NCBI GenBank assembly: GCA_963757805.1
Contig: CAVWSM010000006.1
Coordinates: 558,001 to 622,000 of the forward strand
Direction: 5' to 3'
From: CAVWSM01 sp963757805
Lineage (GTDB): Bacteria > Actinomycetota > Actinomycetes > Jiangellales > Jiangellaceae
DNA length: 64,000 nucleotides
Every line of letters begins with the position of its first letter. The first letter of the stretch is position 1. The notes beneath the pieces are model-generated. The model had not been told where the DNA came from. It was given only the letters and a program-made list of their open reading frames with translations, and did not search any database. Below are positions 18,932-27,562 of the stretch, piece after piece. The position numbers and the translations under genes were made by a program.

Positions 18932-18990
18932 GTTGCCAACATATCTTTGCAAAGACTCCTTTGCAAGGATCTCTTGGCAACTTGGCCAAC
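18932..18990 (-). promoter_or_regulatory. Promoter/operator of the regulator-MFS operon
   Basis: Directly before the start lie nested repeats: GTTGCCAA and TTGGCAAC as outer arms, and two TTTGCAA-type elements 14 bp apart between them. Their place over the start site suggests autoregulation. Confidence 0.5.
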
Positions 18991-19004
18991 AGCCCCACTC
19001 CACG

Positions 19005-19069
19005 CGTTGATCATGGGCGAAGATGTGGTCATTTGCGCGGAATGATCACATCTTCGCCATGATCAACAA
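19005..19069. repeat. Inverted repeat with GTTGATCATG arms
   Basis: Arms 19005-19026 and 19049-19069 are complementary except for one bulged G, with a 22-nt loop. Between the divergent regulator and nadE genes, so it is not simply a terminator. Confidence 0.6.
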
Positions 19070-19089
19070 CCTCCGGGGCGAGCGCTGAC

Positions 19090-19095
19090 TAGGCT
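19090..19095 (+). promoter_or_regulatory. -10 box of leaderless nadE
   Basis: TAGGCT, 6 nt before GTG 19102. Confidence 0.55.
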
Positions 19096-19101
19096 GGTTT
19101 C

Positions 19102-20857
19102 GTGCCCCAGTTGCGCCTCGCCCTTGCCCAGGTCAACCCCACCGTCGGCGATCTGGCCGGCAATGCCGACCTCGTCGTCCAGTGGAGCCGGCACGCCGCG
19201 GAGCGCGGTGCGCACCTGGTGGAGTTCCCGGAGATGATGCTCACCGGCTATCCGGTGGAGGACCTCGCGCTGCGCCGTTCATTCGTGGACGCTTCCCGGG
19301 CCGCCCTCGAGGCGCTTGCCGAGCGGCTCGAGGCCGAGGGCTTGGGGCACCTGATCGTCGTCATCGGCTTCCTCGACCGTGCCGAGGACGCCCAGGACCT
19401 CGAGCGGGTCGGCCGGCCGAAGGGCTCGCCGCAGAACGCCGCGGCCGTGCTGCACCAGGGCGCAGTGGTCGCCCGAGCAGCCAAGCACCACCTGCCCAAC
19501 TACGGCGTGTTCGACGAGTACCGCTACTTCGTGCCCGGCCACACCCTCGACGTCGTTCGCATCCATGGCATCGACGTCGCGCTCACGATCTGCGAGGACA
19601 TCTGGCAGGACGGCGGGCCAGTGGCCGCCACCGGCGCGGTCGGCGCGAGTCTGCTGCTCGTCATCAACGGCTCACCGTACGAGCGGGCCAAGGAAGATAC
19701 CCGCCTCGACCTGAGCTGCCGCCGCGCGGCCGAGGCCGGCGCGACGCTGGCCTACGTCAACATGGTGGGCGGCCAGGATGAGCTCGTCTTCGACGGCGGC
19801 TCGATCGTCGTCGCCCCCGATGGCGAGGTGATCGCACGAGCCCCGCAGTTCGAGGAGGGTTGCCTCATCGTCGACCTCGACCTGCCGGCCAAGACCGACA
19901 CCGGCGTGGCGCAGCACGGCGACATTGTGATCGAGCGCGCCGTCATCTCCGAGGACCCGATCGAGCCCTACGACGCCGTGCCGCGCGTCCATCGCTCCCC
20001 CGCTCGACGATGCCGCCGTCACCTATGCCGCACTGGTGACTGGTCTGCGTGACTACATACGCAAGAACGGATTCACCAGCGTCGTGCTCGGCCTCTCGGG
20101 AGGCATCGACTCGGCGCTGTGCGCAGTCATCGCGGCGGACGCACTGGGCGCAGAGCATGTGCACGCCGTCTCGATGCCCAGCGCCTACTCCAGCGAGCAC
20201 TCCAAGGACGACGCAGCCGAGCTTGCCAGGCGTACGGGTCTGCACTACCGCGTCATCCCGATCGCGCCGATGGTGCAGGCGTTCCTCGACAACGTGGAGC
20301 TCACCGGGATCGCGGAGGAAAACCTCCAGGCGCGAGTTCGCGGCATGACACTGATGGGCATCTCCAACCAAGAGGGGCACCTCGTCCTGGCCACCGGCAA
20401 CAAGACTGAGCTCGCCGTCGGCTACTCGACGATCTACGGGGACGCTGTCGGCGGGTTCGCGCCCATCAAGGACGTGCCCAAGACACTCGTCTGGGAGCTG
20501 TCGCGCTGGCGCAACGCAGTCGCCGAACGCCGCGGCGAGGTTGCGCCCATCCCGCAGAGCAGCATCGACAAGCCGCCGTCGGCCGAGCTGCGCCCGGGCC
20601 AGCTCGACACTGACTCGCTGCCCGACTACCGGTTGCTCGACGACGTGCTGGATGACTATGTCGAGCTCGATCGCGGCTCGGCCGAGCTGGTCGCTGCCGG
20701 CTTCGACCCGGCACTTGTCGAGCGGGTGCTGCGCATGGTCGACAGGGCGGAGTACAAGCGCAGGCAGTACCCGCCAGGCCCCAAGATCTCCATCCGCAAC
20801 TTCGGTCGCGACCGGCGGCTGCCGATCACCAGCGCGTGGCGCGAGCCCGTTCGCTGA
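19102..20857 (+). CDS. nadE: Glutamine-dependent NAD+ synthetase
   Basis: Last step of NAD synthesis: amidates nicotinate adenine dinucleotide with ATP and glutamine. The N-terminal nitrilase-like glutaminase domain has the catalytic glutamate in FPEMMLTGYP, the lysine in AKHHLPNYGVFDEYRYF and the cysteine in TICEDIW. The C-terminal ATP pyrophosphatase has LGLSGGIDSALCAVIAADAL and ATGNKTELAVGYSTIYGD. The frame changes near 19985, in the linker between domains; the span is 3n+1 bases, so removing one base gives about 584 residues. Since the enzyme is essential, a sequencing error is the likely cause. GTG start fits the leaderless -10 box. Confidence 0.92.
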
Positions 20858-20982
20858 AGATTTCGACGCGATGCGGCGCAGCGTCGAACCTATCGACGCG
20901 GGGTGTCATTGCGTCAGACGAAGTGCGAGGATCGAGACGTCCGGGGACCAGATTGGCCTCGAGGCATTGAAGGAGGCTCGCC

Positions 20983-21876
20983 ATGGAGCAGAGCTCGCAG
21001 CCGCGCCCACACGACGCAGCCGGCCAGACGCCGGCATCCGCAACGACAGAGACCGCACCGCTCTACGGCGGCACTCTCAACCGTCGCGTCACCATCCGTG
21101 ACCTGCAGCTGGCCAAGGAGCGCAAGGAGCGGTGGCCGATGCTCACCGCCTACGACGTCTACACCGCGGAGATTTTCGACGAGATTGGCATCCCGGTGCT
21201 GCTCGTGGGCGACTCGGTTGGCAACAACGTGCTGGGCTACGAGGACACAATCCCCGTCACCGTGCGCGAGCTGCTGCCGTTCGTGCGCGCGGTCGTACGC
21301 GCCACCAAACGCGCGCTCGTCGTCGGCGACCTGCCCTTCGGGTCCTATCAGCTGGGGCCTGATCAGGCCCTCGCCACGTCGATCCGGTTCCTCAAGGAGG
21401 GCGGTGCGCAGGCGGTCAAGCTCGAGGGCGGCGAGCGCGTCGCCGAGTCGGTCGAGGCGATCGTCGAGGCCGGAATCCCCGTGATGGGGCACGTCGGCTT
21501 CACGCCGCAGAGCGTGAACATGCTGGGTGGCTACCGTGTGCAAGGCCGCGGCGACCACGCCGAGCGCGTCGTCCTCGACGCCAAGGCGTTGGAGCGCGCA
21601 GGGGCGTTCGCAGTGGTGCTGGAGATGGTGCCCAGTGACGTCGCGAAACGCATCACAGAGGAGCTCACCATCCCGACCATCGGCATCGGTGCGGGGCCGC
21701 ATTGCGACGCGCAGGTCAACGTCTGGCAGGACATGGCCGGCATGCGTGCGGGTCGCGTTCCGCGGTTCGTGAGGAGGTACGGCGACGTGCGCGGCGAGCT
21801 CGCACGTGCCGCCAAGGCCTACGCGCAGGACGTCTCAACGGGCGCCTACCCGTCGCTCGACGAGTCGTACGGCTAA
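20983..21876 (+). CDS. panB: 3-methyl-2-oxobutanoate hydroxymethyltransferase
   Basis: 297 residues from ATG 20983 behind AAGGAGG. First committed step of pantothenate (CoA) synthesis, adding a hydroxymethyl group from methylene-tetrahydrofolate to ketoisovalerate. The TIM-barrel motifs MLTAYDVYTAEIFDEIGIPV, LLVGDSVGNNVLGY, VKLEGGERVAESVEAIVEAG, VMGHVGFTPQSVNMLGGYRV, and the catalytic glutamate in AVVLEMVPSDVAKRI are all present. The first 30 residues are a non-conserved polar extension. No panC or panD is adjacent. Confidence 0.95.
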   Translation: MEQSSQPRPHDAAGQTPASATTETAPLYGGTLNRRVTIRDLQLAKERKERWPMLTAYDVYTAEIFDEIGIPVLLVGDSVGNNVLGYEDTIPVTVRELLPFVRAVVRATKRALVVGDLPFGSYQLGPDQALATSIRFLKEGGAQAVKLEGGERVAESVEAIVEAGIPVMGHVGFTPQSVNMLGGYRVQGRGDHAERVVLDAKALERAGAFAVVLEMVPSDVAKRITEELTIPTIGIGAGPHCDAQVNVWQDMAGMRAGRVPRFVRRYGDVRGELARAAKAYAQDVSTGAYPSLDESYG

Positions 21877-22205
21877 ATTTTTCCGACGAGTTTGCGGCCG
21901 TCATCGGCACGGTCAGCAAGTCCACACCACATCAATGGAGCTGTGCGAGAGCATTCGCACAGCTCCGTCATTTCCCTTGTGCTGCTTGGGTTTTCGACAA
22001 TGTGTCGTTGCCACCGTGCTTTGTCCAGTGACAACTCGCGCTGCTTTGCTGCACACACACTTCGTGTCGTCACACGCTCTGACCTGCGAGTTTCGGCGCG
22101 CCGAATTGACACAGATACCACACACTTGTGAGTGACAGTGACATGCTCGCCTTGAGAAGTTCGGCGAGAAGTCGAACACATCGTCTCTTTGCGGGGAGGG
22201 AAACG
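21877..22205. other. Intergenic region before the histone-like gene
   Basis: A 329-bp stretch with a terminator after panB and then a lower-GC part (about 21970-22130) with TTGACA near 22107, a possible promoter for the histone-like gene. No gene seen. Confidence 0.45.
21937..21966 (+). terminator. panB terminator hairpin
   Basis: Arms 21937-21948 and 21955-21966 are 12-bp perfect complements around a 6-nt loop, 60 bp past the panB stop. Confidence 0.7.
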
Positions 22206-22739
22206 ATGGCCGCGACAAAGGCCACCGCCACGAGAGCGTCCGCGGCGACGAAGACCGCCGCCAAGCGGACGACAAAGAAGGTCGCAGCAGCGACCAAGAA
22301 GACAGCCGCTAAGCGCACCACCACAAAGCGCGCACCAGCAAAGAAGGCGGCAACGAAGAAGACGGCCACCAAGAGGGCCGCCACGCGTAAGACAGCGGCA
22401 AGGAAGACGACTGCCCGCAAGTCCACCGCGCGCAAGACCACGGCGCGGAAGACCACTGCCAGGAAGACCACGGCAAAGCGGGCGACCAAGAAGACCGCTG
22501 CCAAGCGCACCACCAAGAAGGCGACGGCCAAGAAGACCGCCGCCAAGAGGACGACGGCCAAGCGGACCGCGACAAAGCGGGCGACCAAGAAGACCGCCGC
22601 CAAGCGGGCCCCAGCGCGCAAGACTGCCGCGCGCAAGACGACGGCTCGCAAGACGACGGCCAAGCGGACCACCGCTCGCAAGACGGCGACGACAGCTCGC
22701 AAGAGCACCCGGACGCCGGCCCGCAAGACCACCCGCTAG
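22206..22739 (+). CDS. Histone H1-like lysine/arginine-rich repeat protein
   Basis: 177 residues from ATG 22206, behind GGGAGGG. After MAATKATATRAS almost the whole protein is built of short units such as KTAAKRTTKK, RKTTARKTTA and KRATKKTAAK; apart from K, R, A and T there are only a few V, P and S. No globular domain or HU fold is present, unlike mycobacterial HupB, whose tail it resembles. It should be fully disordered and strongly positive and bind DNA (or RNA) without sequence specificity, condensing the nucleoid. The repetitive coding sequence can slip during replication. Confidence 0.8.
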   Translation: MAATKATATRASAATKTAAKRTTKKVAAATKKTAAKRTTTKRAPAKKAATKKTATKRAATRKTAARKTTARKSTARKTTARKTTARKTTAKRATKKTAAKRTTKKATAKKTAAKRTTAKRTATKRATKKTAAKRAPARKTAARKTTARKTTAKRTTARKTATTARKSTRTPARKTTR

Positions 22740-22781
22740 CCGGGACGCGTGCGGCACGCCGCGCGCAGCACGTCCGCAACC

Positions 22782-22832
22782 GATCAGGGGCGCTCGTGTC
22801 CAGTCAGTTTGGACGCGGGCGCCCCTGATCAA
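22782..22832. terminator. Hairpin after histone-like gene
   Basis: GATCAGGGGCGC near 22782 pairs with GCGCCCCTGATC near 22821-22832, with an inner GTCCA/TGGAC pair. Lies between converging genes and shares the TGATCA edge with other palindromes in the window. Confidence 0.55.
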
Positions 22833-22885
22833 CGCCGGGACTGGCCGCGGGCGCTCTGGTCAACAGCCTCCAGGCTTATCCGCCG

Positions 22886-23068
22886 TTACGCGTCGTCGCC
22901 GTCAGCCCATTCCTTGTCGGCCTTGTCCCAGGCCTTCGTGCGCTCATGCGCGCGCTCCACGGCCGTGAGCGCCTCCTCCTCGGTGTCGTACGGCCCCATG
23001 CGCTCGATGTTGGGGCAACCCTTGTCACCCTCGACGCGGCTGTGGGTGAGGCACCACCAGTAGGCCAC
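22886..23068 (-). CDS. Conserved 60-residue hypothetical protein
   Basis: GTG 23068 behind GAGAGGAG. It reads MAYWWCLTHSRVEGDKGCPN, then MGPYDTEEEALTAVERAHER, ending in an acidic tail. The pattern (aromatic N-terminus, two cysteines, GPY-T-E-A helix) is one I recall from short actinobacterial proteins of unknown function. Convergent with the histone-like gene and divergent from map. Confidence 0.65.
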   Translation of the reverse strand: MAYWWCLTHSRVEGDKGCPNIERMGPYDTEEEALTAVERAHERTKAWDKADKEWADGDDA

Positions 23069-23108
23069 CTGCGGCTCCTCTCGCCGGCCCGGTCACCAGC
23101 CGGCCACC

Positions 23109-23114
23109 TAGACT
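23109..23114 (+). promoter_or_regulatory. -10 box of leaderless map
   Basis: TAGACT, 7 nt before ATG 23122. This supports that start over the GTG at 23116. Confidence 0.55.
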
Positions 23115-23121
23115 CGTGCCC

Positions 23122-23988
23122 ATGGCGACCGTGGCTCCCGGCATCATCTCACCGCTCCGCGCAGTCCCGACAACGATCGCGCGGCCGGACTACGTCGGAC
23201 TCACCTCGGCGCCGCGCTACACCGGGCCAGACGTGCAGGACGCCGAGACGATCGAGCGCATGCGGGTCGCCGGCCGCATCGCAGCGCGCGCCATGGGGGC
23301 CGTCGCCGAGCAGATCAAGCCCGGTGTCACGACCGACGAGCTGGACCGCATCGGACATGAGTCCCTGCTCGACCACGGCGCCTACCCGTCGACACTCGGC
23401 TACCCCGGCAACGGGCACGCCCGCCCGTTCCCCAAGTCGCTCTGCACCAGCGTCAACGAGGTCATCTGTCACGGCATCCCGGACACGACTGTGCTCAGGG
23501 ATGGCGACATCATCAACATCGACATCACGGCGTTCCTTGACGGGGTGCACGGCGACACCGACGCGACTTACCTGGTCGGTGAGGTCGATGAGGAGTCGCG
23601 CCTCCTGGTCGAGCGCACGCAAGAAGCGCTCATGCGCGGCATCAGGGCGGTCCGGCCCGGTCGGCAGATCAGTGTCATCGGCCGGGTCATCGAGTCGTAC
23701 GCGAAAAGGTTCGGCTACGGCGTCGTCCGCGACTTCACCGGCCACGGCATCAACTCCAGCTTTCACTCCGGACTGATCGTTCCGCACTATGACGACCCGC
23801 GAGCGACGACGGTGCTGGAGCCGGGCATGACGTTCACGATCGAGCCGATGCTCAATCTCGGCACCTACGAGTGGGACATGTGGGAAGACGGGTGGACCGT
23901 CGTCACCAAGGACCGCAAACGGTCGGCGCAGTTCGAGCACACGATCGCCGTGACCGACGACGGCGCGGACATCCTCACACTGCCCTGA
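23122..23988 (+). CDS. map: Methionine aminopeptidase type I
   Basis: 288 residues from ATG 23122. Removes the initiator methionine from new proteins in the cytoplasm. The metal-ligand motifs are in place: CTSVNEVICHGIPD (substrate histidine), INIDITAFLDGVHGDTDATY (two aspartates), DFTGHGINSSFHSG (histidine), TFTIEPMLNLG and AQFEHTIAVTD (glutamates). The N-terminal extension of about 40 residues with PDYVG is typical of actinobacterial MapB-type enzymes. Confidence 0.93.
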   Translation: MATVAPGIISPLRAVPTTIARPDYVGLTSAPRYTGPDVQDAETIERMRVAGRIAARAMGAVAEQIKPGVTTDELDRIGHESLLDHGAYPSTLGYPGNGHARPFPKSLCTSVNEVICHGIPDTTVLRDGDIINIDITAFLDGVHGDTDATYLVGEVDEESRLLVERTQEALMRGIRAVRPGRQISVIGRVIESYAKRFGYGVVRDFTGHGINSSFHSGLIVPHYDDPRATTVLEPGMTFTIEPMLNLGTYEWDMWEDGWTVVTKDRKRSAQFEHTIAVTDDGADILTLP

Positions 23989-24018
23989 TCGCCGCACGAC
24001 ATGCGCCGGACGGCGCGC

Positions 24019-24024
24019 TAGCGT
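24019..24024 (+). promoter_or_regulatory. -10 box of leaderless ldh
   Basis: TAGCGT, 7 nt before ATG 24032. Confidence 0.5.
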
Positions 24025-24031
24025 CCGAGAC

Positions 24032-24982
24032 ATGATCTCGCCACGCCGTACGAAGATCGCCATAATCGGCGCGGGTTCGGTCGGCGCCACTGTGGCCTAC
24101 GCCTGCCAGATCAAGGGCGTCGCGCAGTCCATCGCACTGGTCGACACCAACGCCAAGAAGGTCCGCGCTGAGGTGCTCGACCTCAACCACGGCCGGCAGT
24201 TCGCCCAGGTCGAGGTGCTCGGAAGTGACGACTACGAGGTCGTGCGCGACTCCGACATCATCATCACCACCGCCGGCGCGAAGCAGGATCCCGGGCAGAC
24301 CCGCATGGACCTCGCAGCGACCAACGTCGCCATCATGCGGTCGGTCATGGACAGCTGCCTCAGAGTGGCGCCGGACGCGATGCATCTCGTGGTGTCCAAC
24401 CCGTGCGATGTGCTCACCTACGCGGCGCTGAAGTTCAGCGGGTTGCCGCCGTGGCGTGTCATGGGATCTGGCACGGTGCTCGACTCGTCCCGGTTCCGGT
24501 TCCTGTTGGCCCAGCAGTGCCGTGTTGCGGAGGCCAACGTGCATGCCTTCATCGTCGGCGAGCACGGCGACTCCGAGCTGCCACTCTGGTCGATCGCGAA
24601 CGTCGGAGGCGTACCCATCTCCGAGTTTCGGCCTGAGGGCCGCGATCCGCTGACTGCCGAGGAGCGGGCGTCCATCAAGGACAGCGTCGTCAACGCCGCG
24701 TACGAGATCATCGAGGGCAAGGGCGCGACGTGGTACGCGGTCGGGCTTGCCGTCGCCCGCATCGTCGAGGCGATCCTCGACGACCAGCGGCGGGTGCTGC
24801 CGGTGAGCTCACTCCTGCGGGATTATCGGGGGGTGAGTGACGTCTGCCTGTCCGTGCCGACTGTGCTCGACCAGACTGGAGTCGCGCAGGTGCTCGATGT
24901 CCCGATGTCGGACGAGGAACTCGCCGGTTTGCGCGCTTCCGCCGAAACCGTACGTGCCGTCAACCGCTCGCTAGGCCTCTGA
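24032..24982 (+). CDS. ldh: L-lactate dehydrogenase
   Basis: 316 residues. Interconverts pyruvate and L-lactate with NADH. The Rossmann motif IAIIGAGSVGATVAYAC is followed by LVDTNAKKVRAEVLDLNHG, the mobile-loop arginine in PGQTRMDLAATN, the substrate-binding SNPCDVLTY and the catalytic histidine in VGEHGDSELPLWS. Glutamine in the KQDPGQTRMD segment fits lactate rather than malate specificity. It is followed by ppgK after 27 bp, but ppgK has its own -10 box. Confidence 0.92.
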   Translation: MISPRRTKIAIIGAGSVGATVAYACQIKGVAQSIALVDTNAKKVRAEVLDLNHGRQFAQVEVLGSDDYEVVRDSDIIITTAGAKQDPGQTRMDLAATNVAIMRSVMDSCLRVAPDAMHLVVSNPCDVLTYAALKFSGLPPWRVMGSGTVLDSSRFRFLLAQQCRVAEANVHAFIVGEHGDSELPLWSIANVGGVPISEFRPEGRDPLTAEERASIKDSVVNAAYEIIEGKGATWYAVGLAVARIVEAILDDQRRVLPVSSLLRDYRGVSDVCLSVPTVLDQTGVAQVLDVPMSDEELAGLRASAETVRAVNRSLGL

Positions 24983-24997
24983 GCCTCGAATTCTCGT

Positions 24998-25003
24998 TAG
25001 GTT
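24998..25003 (+). promoter_or_regulatory. -10 box of leaderless ppgK
   Basis: TAGGTT, 6 nt before ATG 25010. Confidence 0.55.
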
Positions 25004-25009
25004 TGCAAC

Positions 25010-25798
25010 ATGGCGATGGCGACCAAGGCGTTCGGGGTGGACATCGGCGGGACCGGGATCAAGGGCGCGCCCGTCAACCTGCGCACCGGAGCGCTGCTGG
25101 CGGAGCGACTGCGCATCCTGACGCCGAGCCCATCGACGCCCGAGGCCGTTGCCGACGTAGTCGTCGACGTGGTGAAGCACTTCGAGTGGTCTGGCCCGGT
25201 GGGGGTCACGTTCCCCGCCGTGGTCCAGCACGGTGTCGTACGGACGGCTGCCAACGTCCACGAGTCGTGGATCGACTTCGACGCCGATGCCCTGTTTGAC
25301 GAGCGGCTTGGACTTGCCACGCACATGGTCAACGACGGAGACGCGGCCGGCGTTGCAGAAGCACGCTTTGGCGCGGCGCGCGACACGAAGGGGCTGGTCA
25401 TCGTCACGACCTTGGGGACAGGGATCGGATCGGCGCTCATCCTCGACGGCAAGCTCATTCCCAACACGGAGCTCGGGCACTTGGAGATCAAGGGAGAGGA
25501 CGCGGAAAAGCGAGCCTCAGAGGTCGCCCGCATCCGCGAGAACCTCTCCTGGACCGACTGGGCCAAGCGACTCACCAGGTACTACCGGCACCTCGAGGAC
25601 CTGTTTTGGCCGGATCTGTTCGTCGTGGGTGGCGGAGGCAGCAAGAAGGCTGACCGGTGGCTGCCGTTGGTCAAGATCCGTACGCCCATCGTGCCGGCCG
25701 CATTGCTCAACGACGCGGGCATCGTGGGTGCAGCGCTGTTGGCGGCGGAGCAGTCCGCGGTGGGGACCATGTCGCCGGCACGGGCACGCAAGGCGTGA
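25010..25798 (+). CDS. ppgK: Polyphosphate glucokinase
   Basis: 262 residues. Phosphorylates glucose using polyphosphate or ATP, feeding glycolysis. ROK-family features: phosphate-binding FGVDIGGTGIKGAPVNLRTG, substrate loop VNDGDAAGVAEARFG with its catalytic aspartate, and VTTLGTGIGSALILDGKL. The insertions NTELGHLEIKGEDAEKRASE and KRLTRYYRHLEDLFWPDLFV are typical of actinobacterial PpgK. Neighbouring ldh suggests a shared role in glucose fermentation. Confidence 0.92.
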   Translation: MAMATKAFGVDIGGTGIKGAPVNLRTGALLAERLRILTPSPSTPEAVADVVVDVVKHFEWSGPVGVTFPAVVQHGVVRTAANVHESWIDFDADALFDERLGLATHMVNDGDAAGVAEARFGAARDTKGLVIVTTLGTGIGSALILDGKLIPNTELGHLEIKGEDAEKRASEVARIRENLSWTDWAKRLTRYYRHLEDLFWPDLFVVGGGGSKKADRWLPLVKIRTPIVPAALLNDAGIVGAALLAAEQSAVGTMSPARARKA

Positions 25799-25861
25799 GA
25801 TGCGTCACCGTCCGGCCCGTCACGCTGTGCAACGAAGCGTGACCTCTGGCCCGACTTGTGC

Positions 25862-25891
25862 TTGACTGCCTGCTCGGTAACGAATTGGTAT
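25862..25891 (+). promoter_or_regulatory. Candidate sigma-70-type promoter
   Basis: TTGACT at 25862 and TTGGTA (or TGGTAT) after 17-18 bp, followed within 22 bp by the GTG start of the SH3-domain protein and its GGAGG site. No riboswitch structure was recognised here. Confidence 0.4.
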
Positions 25892-25912
25892 CCAACCGGA
25901 GGTAGATCGTCT

Positions 25913-26845
25913 GTGGCAGGTGGGCGCCACACACGGACCAAATCGCGCCGACATCGCGCACCATCCCGGGTCAAGCGGTTCGTCGCTCCCGGCGCAGCGG
26001 GGGCTCTGCTTCTGGTGACGACAGCGAGCGCTGTCGAGCTCGACAAGCAGCCAGCGAGCGACGTCGCAGCTGTGCTGAGCACAGGCGATGCCAGCGCGTT
26101 CGCGACCAACCGCAGCGAGACCCAAGCACGGGTGTCGCGGTCCACCAATCGCGCGCCGGTGCCAGCAGCCACCCTGCCGCCCCCGGACGCAGTCGCTGCA
26201 CCCGCTCCCATTCCCGCGGCCACGCCGACCGCCGCCGCCGTGCCCACCCCAGTTGGATCGCGCTTCGCCACAGCGCAGCTCAACGTGCGCGGCGGCCCCA
26301 GCAAGGAGCACGACGTGCTCGCGACCGTCGAGCTCGGCACCGAGCTGCCGATCACCGGCGTCGTGGCTGACGGCTGGGCCGAGGTGATCCACGAGGGCGC
26401 AGCGGCTTGGGTCAACGCGACCTACCTCGCCGAGACCAAGCCAGAGCCCGAGGCGGTAGCCGCAACCGGCGGCGTCTCCGCCGCGGCCTGCGTCCACGGC
26501 TCGGAGGTCGAGCGGGGCCTCAAGCCGGACACGGTGCTGGTCCACCGCGCAGTGTGCGCGCAGTTCCCGCAGATCACGTCGTACGGCGGACTCCGGGGCG
26601 ACGGCGAGCACGGTCAGGGACTGGCGCTCGACATCATGGTCGGCAGAGAGCTCGGCGACGAGGTCGCCGCGTGGCTGCAGGCCAACCACGCGGCGCTGGG
26701 TGTCGAGTACCTCATCTGGGAGCAGCGGATCTGGCAGGTCGCGCGTGCCTCCGACGGCTGGAGCATGATGTCCGACCGCGGCTCGGCCACGGCCAACCAC
26801 TACGACCACGTGCACGTCACGGTCTACGGCAACGCCGCGGGCTGA
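25913..26845 (+). CDS. Secreted SH3-domain protein with ARB-07466-like C-terminal domain
   Basis: 310 residues from GTG 25913 behind GGAGG. Order: a basic N-terminus and a hydrophobic segment (APGAAGALLLVTTASAVEL) for export, an Ala/Pro-rich linker, a bacterial SH3 domain (FATAQLNVRGGPSKEHDVL to GAAAWVNATYLAE), then a C-terminal domain with TSYGGLRGDGEHGQGLALDI and NHYDHVHVTVYG. The conserved H and D residues of this end resemble the peptidase-like fold used in cell-wall VanY/D-Ala-D-Ala carboxypeptidase relatives. The likely role is binding and trimming peptidoglycan outside the membrane; catalysis is not proven. Confidence 0.8.
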   Translation: MAGGRHTRTKSRRHRAPSRVKRFVAPGAAGALLLVTTASAVELDKQPASDVAAVLSTGDASAFATNRSETQARVSRSTNRAPVPAATLPPPDAVAAPAPIPAATPTAAAVPTPVGSRFATAQLNVRGGPSKEHDVLATVELGTELPITGVVADGWAEVIHEGAAAWVNATYLAETKPEPEAVAATGGVSAAACVHGSEVERGLKPDTVLVHRAVCAQFPQITSYGGLRGDGEHGQGLALDIMVGRELGDEVAAWLQANHAALGVEYLIWEQRIWQVARASDGWSMMSDRGSATANHYDHVHVTVYGNAAG

Positions 26846-26864
26846 CGGAAGCACCACGCCGCCG

Positions 26865-27413
26865 TCACACCTGATCGCGGGTGCGCCCGCGCATCACGAG
26901 CCAGAAGGCGCCGATCAGAACGCTCGTGCCGAACTCGGACATGAGTACGGCGAGCGGACCGCCGATCCCACAGAGCAGGGCCACCCACAGCGGCATCCGG
27001 ACCTTGCGACGCAGGTGGACGGCGAACACCACAAACCCGATGGCGGCCGCCAGGTTGCCTGGCCCACCCACCACGAAGAACCACTCCGGGTCCTCACGGG
27101 CAACCATGCCGGCGACCACGCCGAGCGCGATCGCGCCATAGCCGATGCTGATCAGCAGGTGGGCCGCCTTGCTTGCCCAACCCAGGCGTCGCGAGACCGT
27201 TATCGCCGCGGTGCTGGCCAGAAGGTAAGCCAGGAACAGCGCTTCCCTCGTCCAATCGAGGACGCTGTCGTAGCTGGCCTCAGGCGAACCAGGTGTCGCC
27301 ACCTGGTAGAGCGCCAGCGCCAAGGCGGACAGGCCAGCAGCGGAAATCACCCCTGCGTCGCTCGATGTTGCCAGGATCCGGTGCCGGGCCGGTGTTTCGA
27401 GTGGTTTCGTCAT
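26865..27413 (-). CDS. Hypothetical membrane protein
   Basis: 182 residues from ATG 27413. About six hydrophobic helices are visible (for example GVISAAGLSALALALYQVA, LFLAYLLASTAAITVS, AIALGVVAGMVA, LAAAIGFVVFAVHL, MPLWVALLCGIGGPLAVLM, VLIGAFWLVM). No transporter motif. It lies divergent from the sensor kinase gene. Confidence 0.7.
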   Translation of the reverse strand: MTKPLETPARHRILATSSDAGVISAAGLSALALALYQVATPGSPEASYDSVLDWTREALFLAYLLASTAAITVSRRLGWASKAAHLLISIGYGAIALGVVAGMVAREDPEWFFVVGGPGNLAAAIGFVVFAVHLRRKVRMPLWVALLCGIGGPLAVLMSEFGTSVLIGAFWLVMRGRTRDQV

Positions 27414-27550
27414 GCAGCGACTGTCCAGCAGGGACCCGGGAGTGCACATCGGGCCACGGGCCGGACTTTGCCCGGCGGGACTATGCCGGTGGGAGGAGTC
27501 GCGACGTCACCTGATCCCTCGATCGGCGGATGGATCAGGCGACCCACCCG

Positions 27551-27556
27551 TATTCT
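27551..27556 (+). promoter_or_regulatory. -10 box of leaderless sensor kinase gene
   Basis: TATTCT, 6 nt before ATG 27563. Confidence 0.55.
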
Positions 27557-27562
27557 CCGGCC

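Noticed and set aside
25799..25912. Possible riboswitch upstream of the SH3-domain protein
   Set aside because: I looked for a c-di-AMP-type element because such genes can carry one, but no conserved core was recognised and the gap is only about 115 bp.
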